Shown here in pieces: positions 9,332 to 17,742 of a stretch of DNA of 28,960 bases. The translations under genes were made by a program, and so were the position numbers. Origin of the DNA: Chara braunii. Lineage: Eukaryota; Streptophyta; Charophyceae; Charales; Characeae. Every line of letters begins with the position of its first letter. Position 1 is the stretch's first letter. The notes beneath the pieces were generated by a model. That model ran no database searches. It was not told where the DNA came from and saw nothing but the letters and a program-made list of their open reading frames with translations. The stretch is taken from contig BFEA01000547.1 in the NCBI GenBank assembly GCA_003427395.1, positions 556,003 to 584,962 on the forward strand. Direction: 5' to 3'.

Positions 9332-9515
9332 CACTTCAGCTTTGGGAACCTGCAGACCTCCACTGCACCGTGGATGTCAGCAGCTTGGCGGCTATGGTCA
9401 CTGTCGTCTTCTTCCTCTTAGCTATGGCCACCGTCGTCTTCCTCCTCTTATCTATGGTCGTCGTTGTCTTCCTCAGCTCACTTCAGCTTTGGGAACCTGC
9501 AGACCTCCACTGCAC
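9332..9515. repeat. Direct 37-bp repeats with three CTATGG units between
   Basis: The 37-bp segment at 9332-9368 recurs exactly at 9479-9515 (core CTTCAGCTTTGGGAACCTGC). Between them lie three imperfect 30-36-base units beginning GCTATGG or TCTATGG and ending in CTTC-rich sequence (about 9391-9475). This is a local expansion inside the inverted LTR. Confidence 0.85.
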
Positions 9516-9630
9516 AAGTCACTCCAGCAGCGCTTCTGCACGGCTCACAGGCAAATGAATGAATGGCTGGGCGTTGCCATTTTATTTGGTGTTTCATAGC
9601 TGGCCTGGCGTGCTGTGCCTCTGGCCCTGG

Positions 9631-9726
9631 GGCCCAAACCGCGTGGGCCTGGAAGGCCCAAACCGCGTGGGCCTGGAAGACCCAAACCACGTGCGCCTTT
9701 GAGCCCCAAACCGCGTGGAACTCCCA
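9631..9726. repeat. Four 24-bp tandem repeats
   Basis: Units at 9631-9654, 9655-9678, 9679-9702 and 9703-9726 are built on GGCCCAAACCGCGTGGGCCT. The first two are identical and the last two carry several changes. They lie in the U3 part of the inverted LTR, where tandem repeats often act as enhancers; that role is inference. Confidence 0.88.
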
Positions 9727-9904
9727 CCTGGTACTTGCTGACTGGACAAGGTGGACTGGTCTACTTGCTGACTCAGACGCAGTAGACTGGACCTACGACT
9801 TTCTAGAACCTACAGACTGACCCTTTGCTAACAGCTAGGACTAGCTACAGATTGACCCTTACACTACCGAAGAGCCAGGTGGAGGCTCCCAGAGGGACCC
9901 TGAC

Positions 9905-9968
9905 TAAGCCTAACGGTAACACGCTAAACTGCTAACACGAAGGTCTATGGTTCAAGACCCAAAGACTG
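9905..9968 (+). other. Degenerate tRNA-like sequence
   Basis: An A-box-like stretch (TAACGGTAACACGC, 9911-9924), an anticodon-loop-like CTGCTAA (about 9929-9935) and a box B GGTTCAAGACC (9949-9959) occur in tRNA order and spacing. Stem pairing is poor, so this is a tRNA-derived remnant and not a functional gene. Confidence 0.35.
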
Positions 9969-10049
9969 GACATCATGTCGGGACCCAGCCCCAGTAGGCC
10001 AGGTTTTCAGCCTGGGACCACAGGCACACAGCGGCACACCCGCAAGGCC

Positions 10050-10387
10050 CAGCGCTACTTATAGCTGGACCAGGCAAGGGCAGACACAGTTCGAGGGCAG
10101 ACACAGTTCGAGTAGCTCACTTCTTGGGCGACACGCTGCTGGAGCAGCGCGACACAGCGCTGCGTTAGAGGTAGAGCAAGGCGGAGGCCATACCTGCAGC
10201 GGCGGTACTTACCTGGGTGCCATAGCTGAGCGCTGCGCCAGCGGCCTGCACAGGGACACCACGCGGTCAGTACATGGCGGCAGTTACCTGCAGGTGAGAC
10301 AGCGAGAAGGTCGAACATCTTCTTCTTCTTCGTCTCGCCCTCCATCTCTTCTCCCTCCTTGGTTCTTCTTCTTCTTCTTCTTTCACA

Positions 10388-10436
<49 letters not shown>

Positions 10437-10438
10437 GT

Positions 10439-10477
<39 letters not shown>

Positions 10478-10684
10478 GTGTTACAGGCGGAGGTTACATA
10501 GGGCATGAGGCCCAGGATCTGATTCGACATTTTGTTTTGTGGCAGACATTGATTGGACATTCGGCAGGGAGACTATTTTCGGACTTCGCTGTCGCGATCT
10601 TGGTATTCTCCCTCACCTCCATCTTCATCTCGACTCTCCCCCATCTCTTCATCCGTGGTATCTTCCTCATGTGTGTGCGGAAGG
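10050..10684 (+). mobile_element. LTR-like block interrupted by element B
   Basis: This stretch has the same order of parts as the 5' LTR of element C. There is a TATA-like CTTATAGC (about 10057), then GCGGAGGCCA with GGTACTTACCTG (about 10180-10215; compare 21340-21362), then CTTCTTCTT and GA tracts, then a GGACATT-G/A-GACTATTT segment (about 10553-10580; compare 21577-21610). It may resume after element B at 18295. The ends are not defined. Confidence 0.45.
10384..10476. repeat. (CA)n followed by (GA)n microsatellite
   Basis: About ten CA units (10384-10404) pass straight into GA units with a few interruptions (10405-10476). These also produce long low-complexity frames on both strands, which are not genes. 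Confidence 0.95.
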
Positions 10685-10689
10685 AGGGA
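10685..10689 (+). other. Target-site duplication of element B, left copy
   Basis: AGGGA directly precedes the LTR start TGTTAC. The same five bases follow the 3' LTR at 18290-18294. Five base pairs is the usual Ty3/gypsy target duplication. Confidence 0.85.
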
Positions 10690-11213
10690 TGTTACAGCCT
10701 CAACCACGTCTCGATCCCTGGTCCGCAGGTTACCACCCGCCAGGCTGCTATTTCATTTTTGAATCTCTGATCTCCGGTTTCTGACTGTTGGCGCCCTTCT
10801 GCAGTTGGCGCCCGTTCTCAAATCCTCCCTCTGGCACTTTCAGATTTCGATACTTGGCGCCATCCGACATTCTGGCGCCCAGGCTCAGACCTTCGATTTT
10901 CAGTTTAGCCCCAAGGCAAATTGCACTTCTGCCCTCCAGACTCAACTTGAGTCCGGTACTTAAGACCGGATTCAAGCTGAGTTCGGGCATTCAGTTTACG
11001 GCCTCAGTGCTTGTGCTTCAATGCCACTTGCTGCGACATTGTGCTCGGAATCCAAGATCGCGACTTTGCAACTTCGCAACTTTGCCACTTTGTGTCTGCG
11101 TCCGCCGAGTCGTGTCGAGTCTGTGTCGAGTTGACTGAGTGTGTGTGTGTGTGTGCTCTCACTCCCTCCCTCTCTCTTCCCCGACCTCACTACTCTGCCT
11201 CAGCCTCATCACA
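10690..11213 (+). mobile_element. Element B 5' LTR (524 bp)
   Basis: It begins TGTTAC and ends TCATCACA, so it has TGT/ACA inverted ends. It aligns along its whole length with 17743-18289. The U3 holds four (C/T)TGGCGCC motifs at 10788, 10805, 10854 and 10872. A GT tract lies near 11141-11154. No clear TATA box was found. Confidence 0.93.
10788..10879 (+). promoter_or_regulatory. Four GGCGCC palindromes in element B U3
   Basis: TTGGCGCC occurs at 10788-10795, 10805-10812 and 10854-10861, and CTGGCGCC at 10872-10879. The 3' LTR keeps three of the four; one has decayed to TTGGTGCC. The word resembles E2F-type sites (TTGGCGCC). A transcription-factor role is inference. Confidence 0.45.
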
Positions 11214-11227
11214 CTGGATCGGAGCGG
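11214..11227 (+). other. Primer binding site of element B
   Basis: C-TGGATCGGAGCGG follows the LTR end directly. It resembles the initiator-Met tRNA complement (TGGTATCAGAGC) with one base missing and one changed. The ten bases ATCGGAGCGG recur right after the 5' LTR of element C (21899-21908), which supports use of one tRNA by both elements. Confidence 0.6.
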
Positions 11228-12029
11228 CAAACGGCCCTCCCTCCTCCCCCCTGTTCCGACATCGCCATCGTCATCATCTTCGTCATCGTCATCGCCACCA
11301 CGTCATCACCATCGTCGTTATCTTCGTCGTCGCCGCCACCACCACGTCAGCACCTCGCTGCCTCCGTCGTCATCGCTACCACACCACCGATCCCGAAGCC
11401 AACTCGCAGGTAAGTGCCCAATAAACTTTNNNNNNNNNNNNNNNNNNNNNNNNNNNNNNNNNNNNNNNNNNNNNNNNNNNNNNNNNNNNNNNNNNNNNNN
11501 NNNNNNNNNNNNNNNNNNNNNNNNNNNNNNNNNNNNNNNNNNNNNNNNNNNNNNNNNNNATCCCGAAGCCAACTCGCAGGTAAGTGCCCAATAAACTTTC
11601 TTTTTCTTCCCCCTCTTCTGCTTCCTCGTTTCTTCTCCTTCTCCTTCTTCTTATTCCTCCTCGTCGACGTCATCGTTTTCCCTTTCTTCCTCCTCCCCAT
11701 CATCTCTTCTTTCTCCTTATCATTGTCGTCGTCCTCGTCCCTTCCTTCCCTTCCCCCTCTTTCTTCCCCGTTCCCGACTCCCGACCCCCGCACCACTCCC
11801 CGCATGATTTCCGGCGCAATCCCTATTCCCGCACAACCTCGAGGGATCCCCCGCACGATCTTCGCTACCTTCCACTCCCCCCAGCGCTCTGTTTTCCCCC
11901 CTCCGCGCGTTGTCGTTCCCCCCTCGCGCGCTACTTTCCCTCGCAACCCTCGGCATCTCCCCCCACCCTCCCCGTGCGATCCTCTTCTTTTCCTTCCTCC
12001 CCAACTATACCCAGATCATTCCACAAGCT
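11228..12029 (+). other. Element B 5' leader with candidate intron
   Basis: The leader is pyrimidine-rich (CATC, TCGTCATC and CTTC runs) and contains a 130-base assembly gap. A consensus splice donor CAG|GTAAGT occurs at 11407-11415 and again at 11577-11585. A polypyrimidine stretch ending in CCCAG at 12014 lies 15 bases before the gag ATG. Long frames here are low-complexity and not credible genes. Confidence 0.5.
11390..11599. repeat. 130-N gap flanked by identical 40-bp sequence
   Basis: Positions 11390-11429 and 11560-11599 are identical over 40 bases. Between them lie 130 N (11430-11559). The sequence on either side of the gap is therefore the same, the typical sign of two contig ends that overlap but were not merged, or of a tandem repeat that broke the assembly. 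Confidence 0.95.
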
Positions 12030-12897
12030 ATGTATCCCACTCTTCCGCTACTTTCCCCAAATGCTCTCATCCCCACCAACCCTGCCAACCATTTCACCCA
12101 GGTCGACTCTTCCTCTCCCACCCTTGATTTCAACGCTCTTGCCGCAACTACCCCCAGAGAAGGCAAAATCCCTCCATCATTCCGCGCCAACGAGATTCCC
12201 ACCTTCTCAAGCCAACCCCATGAGGATGTCTTCCTCTTTCTCACCAAACTTCAACAAGCCTTCTCCCTCCACAACATTCATGTCGTCCACTGGCTCCCCA
12301 TTGTCGGCAGCAGACTCCTAGACAGCGCCGCTCGGTGGTGGTACACCGAAATGACCAACAGCCATCACGGCAGTCTCCGACCTCACACCTTCCTTGAGTG
12401 TGCCACCCTCATAACCTCCACCTTCCGTCCACAAAAAACGGTCGACAACTACATCGACCAATTCTGCCGGCTCCAACAAAACGGCCCAACCGACCGTTTT
12501 GTGCAATACGTCCGCTCGCTTCGTCAACATATCCCCATCGATCAGCGACTTATCATTCATCTCCCGCGTTAAGCGCGTATGCCGCAAAGACCTAGCTGCC
12601 GCCCTCGTCCACGAGCCACCCATAGCCCTCGCCGACCTCCTCACTCGTGCCCTCCACATCGACCGCATCTTCTCCCCCTACAAGACCGCACTTACATCGG
12701 CCCCTCCCCGCCCTCGCTTCTTCCACAACATGGCCTCCGAGGACACCACCTCCACCACCTCCTCAAACGAGTTCACGACCCCGACCCCGACACCCTCTCC
12801 GTTCCACTACACACCACATTGCTCTCCTCCGACTAACTCTCTGCCATCCACCTCATGCGGATGGAAAGGAGAGAACACACCAGTCGTCCTCCCATAA
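12030..12897 (+). pseudogene. gag: Element B gag (frameshifted)
   Basis: The ATG at 12030 starts a frame beginning MYPTLPLL. The capsid-like Gag domain follows (about residues 50-175), with the words FLFLTKLQQAF, ARWWYTEM and YIDQFCRLQQ, typical of the retrotransposon Gag family. The frame stops at 12570-12572. The same domain continues without loss in another frame, from about 12555 (RVCRKDLAAALV) to 12897, so one frameshift near 12565 broke it. A Thr/Pro/Ser-rich linker precedes the zinc knuckle at 12966. The start is chosen because it lies 15 bases after a possible 3' splice site and no conserved sequence lies upstream. Confidence 0.85.
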
Positions 12898-12965
12898 ACC
12901 CCCCCCCAACCCGTCTCACGAAACTCACGCCATTAGAGTGAACCTACCTCCAAGCTAAGGGTGGA

Positions 12966-13007
12966 TGTTTCCGGTGCCGACAGTTAGGACATTAGCAGAC
13001 AAGCTGT
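12966..13007 (+). pseudogene. Element B CCHC zinc knuckle with internal stop
   Basis: In the first gag frame, codons from 12966 read C-F-R-C-R-Q-L-G-H-stop-Q-T-S-C. This is a complete C-x2-C-x4-H-x4-C nucleocapsid knuckle with TAG at 12993-12995 at a non-ligand position. The four zinc ligands are intact. It is too short to appear as an open frame, but its place between gag and protease fits. Confidence 0.75.
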
Positions 13008-13011
13008 CCAA

Positions 13012-13743
13012 ATGCCACGCAGTTCACACATCACGCACCCAGGTCCACGGCCCCCCAACCTGCAGCTTCCGCATCCGCCACTCTCAGCCCCTCCTACACT
13101 TGAACACCATCCCCATGATCACCACGAACTCGCCCCGTCATCAACGACTAGTCTGCCAGTCGTCCCATCGGTAACAATCTCCACCCCACCGGTGACCCAT
13201 TTGGCATCGACAATACGCCTGCCTTCCCCCTCTTCGGTGCCGCACATCCCACCGGACGACCCCCAGGCGTCGCAACCCTTGTCGCCTCACGCCCCCCTCA
13301 CTGCCACATGTTCCTCAACCCTCCTGAAGAAATCATCCTCTGTCACCTTCTCTGATGTTGTTGAGGAACAAGCCCGACACGATCGGCTTGTCCGATTAGG
13401 CAATGAACAACGCCGCCTCAACACCATTATCTCCACCACCAACTCGTCACGCTTTCACCTCAAATTCATCGCCGCCACCCTTGGTGCGTCTACGACTAAT
13501 TTCTAGGCCATCCTCGACATTGGACCCACCGGCAACTTCATCACCGACGTGTGTGTCGGCAAAGCCGGTCTGACCTCTACCGGTTATGACTCCCCGATTA
13601 CGCTTCGTTTAGGGGACAAAGACACGGCCGCCGTAGTAGAATGCACGGTTCTCGGGACCACCATGACTGTCAGAACCCTCCACAGTCAGGTCTCATTCGA
13701 TGTCATGCACTTAATGCGCAACATCGTTTTGGGAACACCATGA
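13012..13743 (+). pseudogene. pro: Element B protease region (active site changed)
   Basis: A Pro/Ser/Thr-rich linker leads into the protease. In-frame TAG at 13504-13506 sits four codons before the active site. There the usual D-(S/T)-G reads D-I-G (13516-13524, context AILDIGPTGNFI), so the nucleophile-supporting Ser/Thr is lost. The fold continues with LRLGDKDTA, FDVMHL and IVLGTP. TGA at 13741-13743 replaces the Trp expected after GTP, and LDHYTP follows in frame. Both stops fit C-to-T or G-to-A changes. The protease would be inactive. Confidence 0.78.
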
Positions 13744-13885
13744 TTGGACCACTACACACCTAACTTGTTCCACCCCAACTTCCTCCACCTTACACACCCC
13801 TCTGACACAACCATCGGCATTCCCTATCTCCCTTATCCCACCTCCCCAAGCTCCGTCACCGCGCAATGCGCACCAATTCTTTCAC

Positions 13886-14989
13886 ATGGCTCGCTCGAAT
13901 CCCGACTCCACCTACTATTGCCTTGTCCTTGATCGCGAGTGTTCGGAGGACTTGCTCCCAACGGACAAACCTGACCAAGCCCCCCCCTCCAACCTTGCCC
14001 TCACCTCCTTCCTCGACAAGTTCAAGGACGTCTTCCCCGAGTCCTTGCCTGCCGGATTACCTCTGGATCGTGGCGTATCCCACACCATCGATTTGGAGCT
14101 CGGTCACTCTCCACCTTGCCGCCCTCCGTACCGACTCTCTGTTCTGGAAGCCGAAGAAATGAAGAGACAACTCGATGAACTAGTTGAAAAAGGATTCATT
14201 AAGCCGAGTTCATCCCCCTTCGGCACAACCTACCTTTTCGTACAGAAAGGCGGAACATCGGAACTTCAGATGTGCACAGACTACCGCGACTTGAATCGGA
14301 TCACGATCAAGAACAAGTACCCCGTACCTCGGATCTCCCCGCTCCTTGATCGCCTTCGTGGAGAGAAATATTTTACCAAAATTGACCTCCGCAGTGGCTT
14401 CCACCAGATCCGCATCCGCGAGGAGGACACCCACAAGACCGCATTCCATTCTCGCTTCGGGCAGTACGAGTTCCTTGTGATGCCCTTCGGGCTCACCAAC
14501 GCCCCCGCCACATTCCAACCCACCATGAATCACATCTTCCACGACCTCCTCGAAGTCTGTGTCGTCGTCTATCTCGATGATATGCTTGTCTATAGCCCCA
14601 CCTTCAAGTCCCACCTTCACAATCTCCGCCAAGTCCTCTCTATCCTCAAAGAGCAAAAATTCTACGCCAAGCTCAACAAATGCACCTTTGCCGCTTCAAG
14701 CGTTGAATACCTTGGCCACATCGTCTCCTTTGAAGGCATCCGCATGGACCCTTCGAATGTCACCGCCCTCGTCGAGTATCCACCACCCAAGACCCTACTC
14801 CAACTTCGCTCATTTCTCGGCCTCGCCAACAACTACCGCCCCTTTGTCCGCAACTTCTCCGACATCTCGTACCCCCTCCACGGACTCTCCCGCAAGGACG
14901 AACGCTTCACTTGGAACGGCCGCCACCAAAACGCCTTCGACTTCCTCAAACAAATCATCACCATGGCCCCCGTCCTCAAGATCGGTTGA
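13886..14989 (+). pseudogene. Element B reverse transcriptase
   Basis: A single frame covers the whole RT. It contains the linker FLDKFKDVFPE, the block LVEKGFIKPSSSPFG, the MCTDYRDLNRIT block, motif A FTKIDLRSGFHQI with Asp at 14384-14386, the [13 protein letters not shown] block, and the active-site box Y-L-D-D at 14570-14581. The connection [18 protein letters not shown] follows, and the frame ends at 14987-14989. All three catalytic aspartates are present, so this is the best-kept RT of the window. The frame differs from that of the protease, so a shift lies between 13744 and 13886. The first Met here is internal and not a real start. Confidence 0.92.
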
Positions 14990-15449
14990 CCCCTCTCGAC
15001 ATTTCTACGTTGCCACTCACGCATCCGAATTCGCCCTTGGAGCCGTGCTATCCTAACACTTCCATCGCGGCACCTCTGAAACCCCCTCCATCAAAGACTC
15101 CCCCACCCACCCCGAGGCCCCACCCAGCGAGTACTCCATCGCCTTCGCTAGCAAGAAGCTCCTTCCCACAGGGATGAATGACCCCTCCAACAAGAAGGAA
15201 CTCCTCACCGTGATCCACGCCCTCAAAGTCTGGCGCCCGTACCTTGATGGGCAACACTTGACCTTTCACACAGACAACACCATCGTTTCCTCTATCCTCA
15301 CCAAGAAAGACATCACGTCTCGCCAAGCCTGTTGGTTAGACTTTCTTGCCCAGTTCACATTCACCATTTGCCACACCCCCGACAAAAGCAACCGTGTTGT
15401 CGATGCCCTCTCTCGAGGCCCCGACCACAAGCCCTCCGAGAAAGTTTGA
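14990..15449 (+). pseudogene. Element B RNase H domain (catalytic Asp lost)
   Basis: The frame continues right after RT in another phase. The first catalytic motif, normally T-D-A-S, reads T-H-A-S (Asp to His) near 15015-15026. TAA at 15054-15056 follows GAVLS, where Gln is expected. The rest is intact: KKELLTVIHALKVW (15190 onward), the HTDN block (about 15268) and VVDALSRGP (about 15400). A 25-bp tandem duplication at 15423-15472 ends the domain and shifts the frame. Confidence 0.85.
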
Positions 15450-15472
15450 CCACAAGCCCTCCGATAAAGTTT
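15423..15472 (+). repeat. 25-bp tandem duplication at RNase H/integrase junction
   Basis: GACCACAAGCCCTCCGA(G/T)AA and the next five bases occur twice in succession (15423-15447 and 15448-15472) with one mismatch. 25 is not a multiple of three, so it shifts the frame and exposes the TGA at 15447-15449. Confidence 0.95.
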
Positions 15473-16688
15473 ACGCCACCATGACGCATATCCAACTCCT
15501 CCCATCACTCCACCACCGCTACACCCAAGGCCACCTCTCTTGCCCAGATTTCTCAACAATCTATAACAAACTTCGTGACCTCGACCCTGTCCCCAACTCC
15601 ATGACAATCTCCTTTACATCAATACCAAAGGCACCCGCCAACTTTGCATCCCTCACACACGTGGTCTCCGTACCCAGCTCTTGGTCGAACACCATGACGC
15701 CAAGACTGCTGAACACCTTGGGTTTCAGAAAACATTTGACACCATCTCCCGCTACTTTTACTGGCCTTCCCTACTCGTCGACGTCAAAGCATAAATCCGC
15801 TCACGCCCCACGTGTCAAGCCATCAACCCCTCAAATCGCGCGTGGCCCGGCAAGCTACACGAAACGTGGCCACTTCATCCCTTGCACCACATCGCACAAC
15901 GCCAAGGATGTCGCCATTCTCTTCTTCGACCATATCGCACGCCGCCATGGTCTCCCCGAGAACATCATCAGCGACCAAGACCCTTGCTTCCTTCACAAGT
16001 CTGGAAACACCTCTTCAAAGCCTACAGAATCACGCTCAAGTATAGCACTCCATTCCACCCACAGACCGATGGACAAACCGAGAAGATGAATGATACTCTC
16101 CAAAGAATCCTGCGGAAGTATTGTCATCCACATCAACACGATTTGGATCAGTTGCTCACCGCCGTCGAGATCGCCTACAACAATGTTGTTTGTCCTTCCA
16201 CTGGCATGTCTCCATTCTACCTTGACCTTGGCTGTCATCCGCGCTTGCCCTCCGATTTCCTGCTCCCCCCGCAACTCAACCCCTCCACGCCCTGCCCTTC
16301 CCTCAATGAATGGGCAGCAACAACGAATCGACTCCTCAGAGAAGCAACCGAAGCCCTTGAACGAACACAAGAACAACAAGCAAACATGACTAACAAACAC
16401 AGATGTGCTGTGTCATTCAAAGTAGGGGACAAAGTCTGGCTCTTTGCCAAACGCTTTGAACCCGAACACAGCTTGTCCAAGAAACTCTCGAACAAGTGGC
16501 TCGGACCCTTCCCCATCATTGCACAAACCTCCCCCGTCAACTACAAACTCCAACTCCCCCCTGACATGAGTCCTGTCCACCCTGTCTTCCACGTAGAATA
16601 CCTAAAAGAATACCATGAATCCCCACCCCAATTCGCTGACCACCCTTACCCCAGACCTCCACAGATCATGCTTCCCACAGGCCCATAA
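15473..16688 (+). pseudogene. Element B integrase with core deletion
   Basis: The HHCC module is present (EHHDAKTAEHLG near 15685-15720), but its first cysteine is Arg and TAA interrupts it near 15792. At 15861-15871 the sequence jumps from the end of the zinc module (GKLHET) straight into KRGHFIPC. The segment carrying the first catalytic Asp is therefore missing, roughly 50 residues by comparison with elements A and C. The second Asp is at 15973-15975 (SDQD) and the Glu at 16080-16082 (GQTEKM). One base is missing near 16000; allowing for it, their spacing is D-x35-E. From about 16000 the frame is clean to 16688 and includes GDKVWLFAK and HPVFHVEYLKEY. Confidence 0.88.
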
Positions 16689-16865
16689 TTCGTAGTAGAA
16701 TCCATCATAGGACGACAAACCACACAAGTATCAGACCATCTGAAAGAATACAAAGTCAAATGGACCGGATACCCCGATGAAGAATCTACATGGGGACCTC
16801 TCTCTAATCTCAAGAACGCTATGAAGCTTGTTCACGCCTATGACCGCGCCCATCCTATATCCTAG
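16686..16865 (+). pseudogene. Element B chromodomain
   Basis: In the integrase frame, reading past the TAA at 16686-16688, about 58 codons are open to TAG at 16863-16865. They encode FVVESIIG, then EYKVKWTGYPDEESTW, then NLKNAMKLVHAYD. This is a canonical chromodomain, with its aromatic residues and the K-W-x-G-Y and S-T-W signatures. The stop replaces Glu or Gln. In chromoviruses this domain guides integration into chromatin marked by histone methylation. It is too short and lacks a start codon, so it is easy to miss. Confidence 0.9.
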
Positions 16866-17727
16866 CTACCCACTATGCCTAAACCCTGCCCCAACCCTGC
16901 CTCCCTGCACTACACACATCCCCTGTACCCAGCAAACCCCTTGGCCCTTGATCTCCCTCTATCTGATCAGCTCTTGCCTTCGTCTCGCCCCGTTCTCCCA
17001 TCTGTCCTCTGCCACATCTCTGTCCCTCTTCTCCAAGTCCTACATGTGGCCCCTGCGAGTCGTCGGCGATAACGGACCTAATGGCAAGCGCACCAGGACG
17101 ATTGCATGCTGCAGCTCAGTACGAGGAGATAAGACAGCTGGTTGGCCACCATGCTTTTCCCTTTGGCCGGCACCTTGGACTCGCAGACTTCTGGAGCAGC
17201 AGCTCTGACATGGACATCAAGATCAGTCTGCGACCTGCTATCCGGATCAGACCTCGTCATCAGATCGTGTACCGGACGCAACCTGCTACTGGGACAACCA
17301 AACTGAAGCCCTCGCCTCGCCTCCACATCACAGAACTGCTGAAGACTGCTTCCTCACCGCCACTTCTGCGACACCCTCCAAGACCTTCCTCAAGACATTT
17401 TTTTTGCTTTTTGACATTTTGTTACAGACCTGAGACATTGTTTTCCCAGACCCCCTCAGACACCCCAGCACTTGAGCATTGAACGAACAATTTCCCCCCC
17501 CCCCCCCTCAAACCTGACAACCTATAAGCATTGATTCCCTCACCCCTGTAGAACCTCAATAGGATTATCCTGTTACTTGAGCATTGATCCCCTCATCCCT
17601 GTAAAACCTCCATAGGATTACCCTGCTACTTGCATTACCCCCCCTTTCCTTTTCTGACCAGTGATCGGTCCCGTCCCGTCCTTCACAGTTGTTCATTGGG
17701 TCTTTGGCAGCCGGGACGTTGCCTTCC
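16866..17727 (+). other. Element B 3' untranslated region
   Basis: No recognisable protein is encoded between the chromodomain and the polypurine tract. A frame at 17081-17482 has no motif I know and a composition like its surroundings. A C-run lies near 17493-17508. A 53-bp tandem duplication follows at 17527-17632. Confidence 0.6.
17527..17632 (+). repeat. 53-bp tandem duplication
   Basis: Positions 17527-17579 and 17580-17632 match with about seven mismatches (both begin AGCATTGAT and end TACTTG). A partial third copy of the start (CTTGAGCATTGA) is at 17471-17482. Confidence 0.88.
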
Positions 17728-17742
17728 AGAGGAAGGGGATAG
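17728..17742 (+). other. Polypurine tract of element B
   Basis: AGAGGAAGGGGATAG ends exactly at the start of the 3' LTR. It primes plus-strand synthesis. Confidence 0.75.

Larger units (their letters stand above)
9008..9850 (-). mobile_element. Inverted LTR related to element A LTR
   Basis: On the minus strand this block reproduces the R/U5 part of the element A LTR in the same order. It has CGCCCAGCCATTCATTCATT (about 9557-9576), then GACTTGTG and GGAGGTCTGCAG (about 9490-9510), then TATCTCTGAGTTTT with GTGGGCGCAT (about 9115-9150), then a shared ending GTCTGATTTCA at 9008. Identity is partial, so it is another subfamily. The upstream (U3) border, between 9850 and 10054, is uncertain. No coding remains were recognised after its end, so it may be a solo LTR. 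Confidence 0.6.

Noticed and set aside
9313-9599. Leu/Val-rich plus-strand frame, membrane-protein-like
   Set aside because: The hydrophobic run comes from CTTCCTCTT repeats inside an LTR-like block.
10267-10560. Minus-strand frame of Ser/Leu repeats
   Set aside because: Translation of the CA/GA microsatellite.
11139-12127. Frames across the N gap in element B leader
   Set aside because: They contain a run of N and low-complexity CATC or CTTC repeats; no protein motif.
14210-14656. Minus-strand 148-codon frame opposite RT of element B
   Set aside because: Mirror of the conserved RT frame; the plus strand carries all RT motifs.
17081-17482. 133-codon frame after the chromodomain, possible env-like gene
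   Set aside because: No signal peptide, membrane segment or known motif; composition like the surrounding untranslated region.
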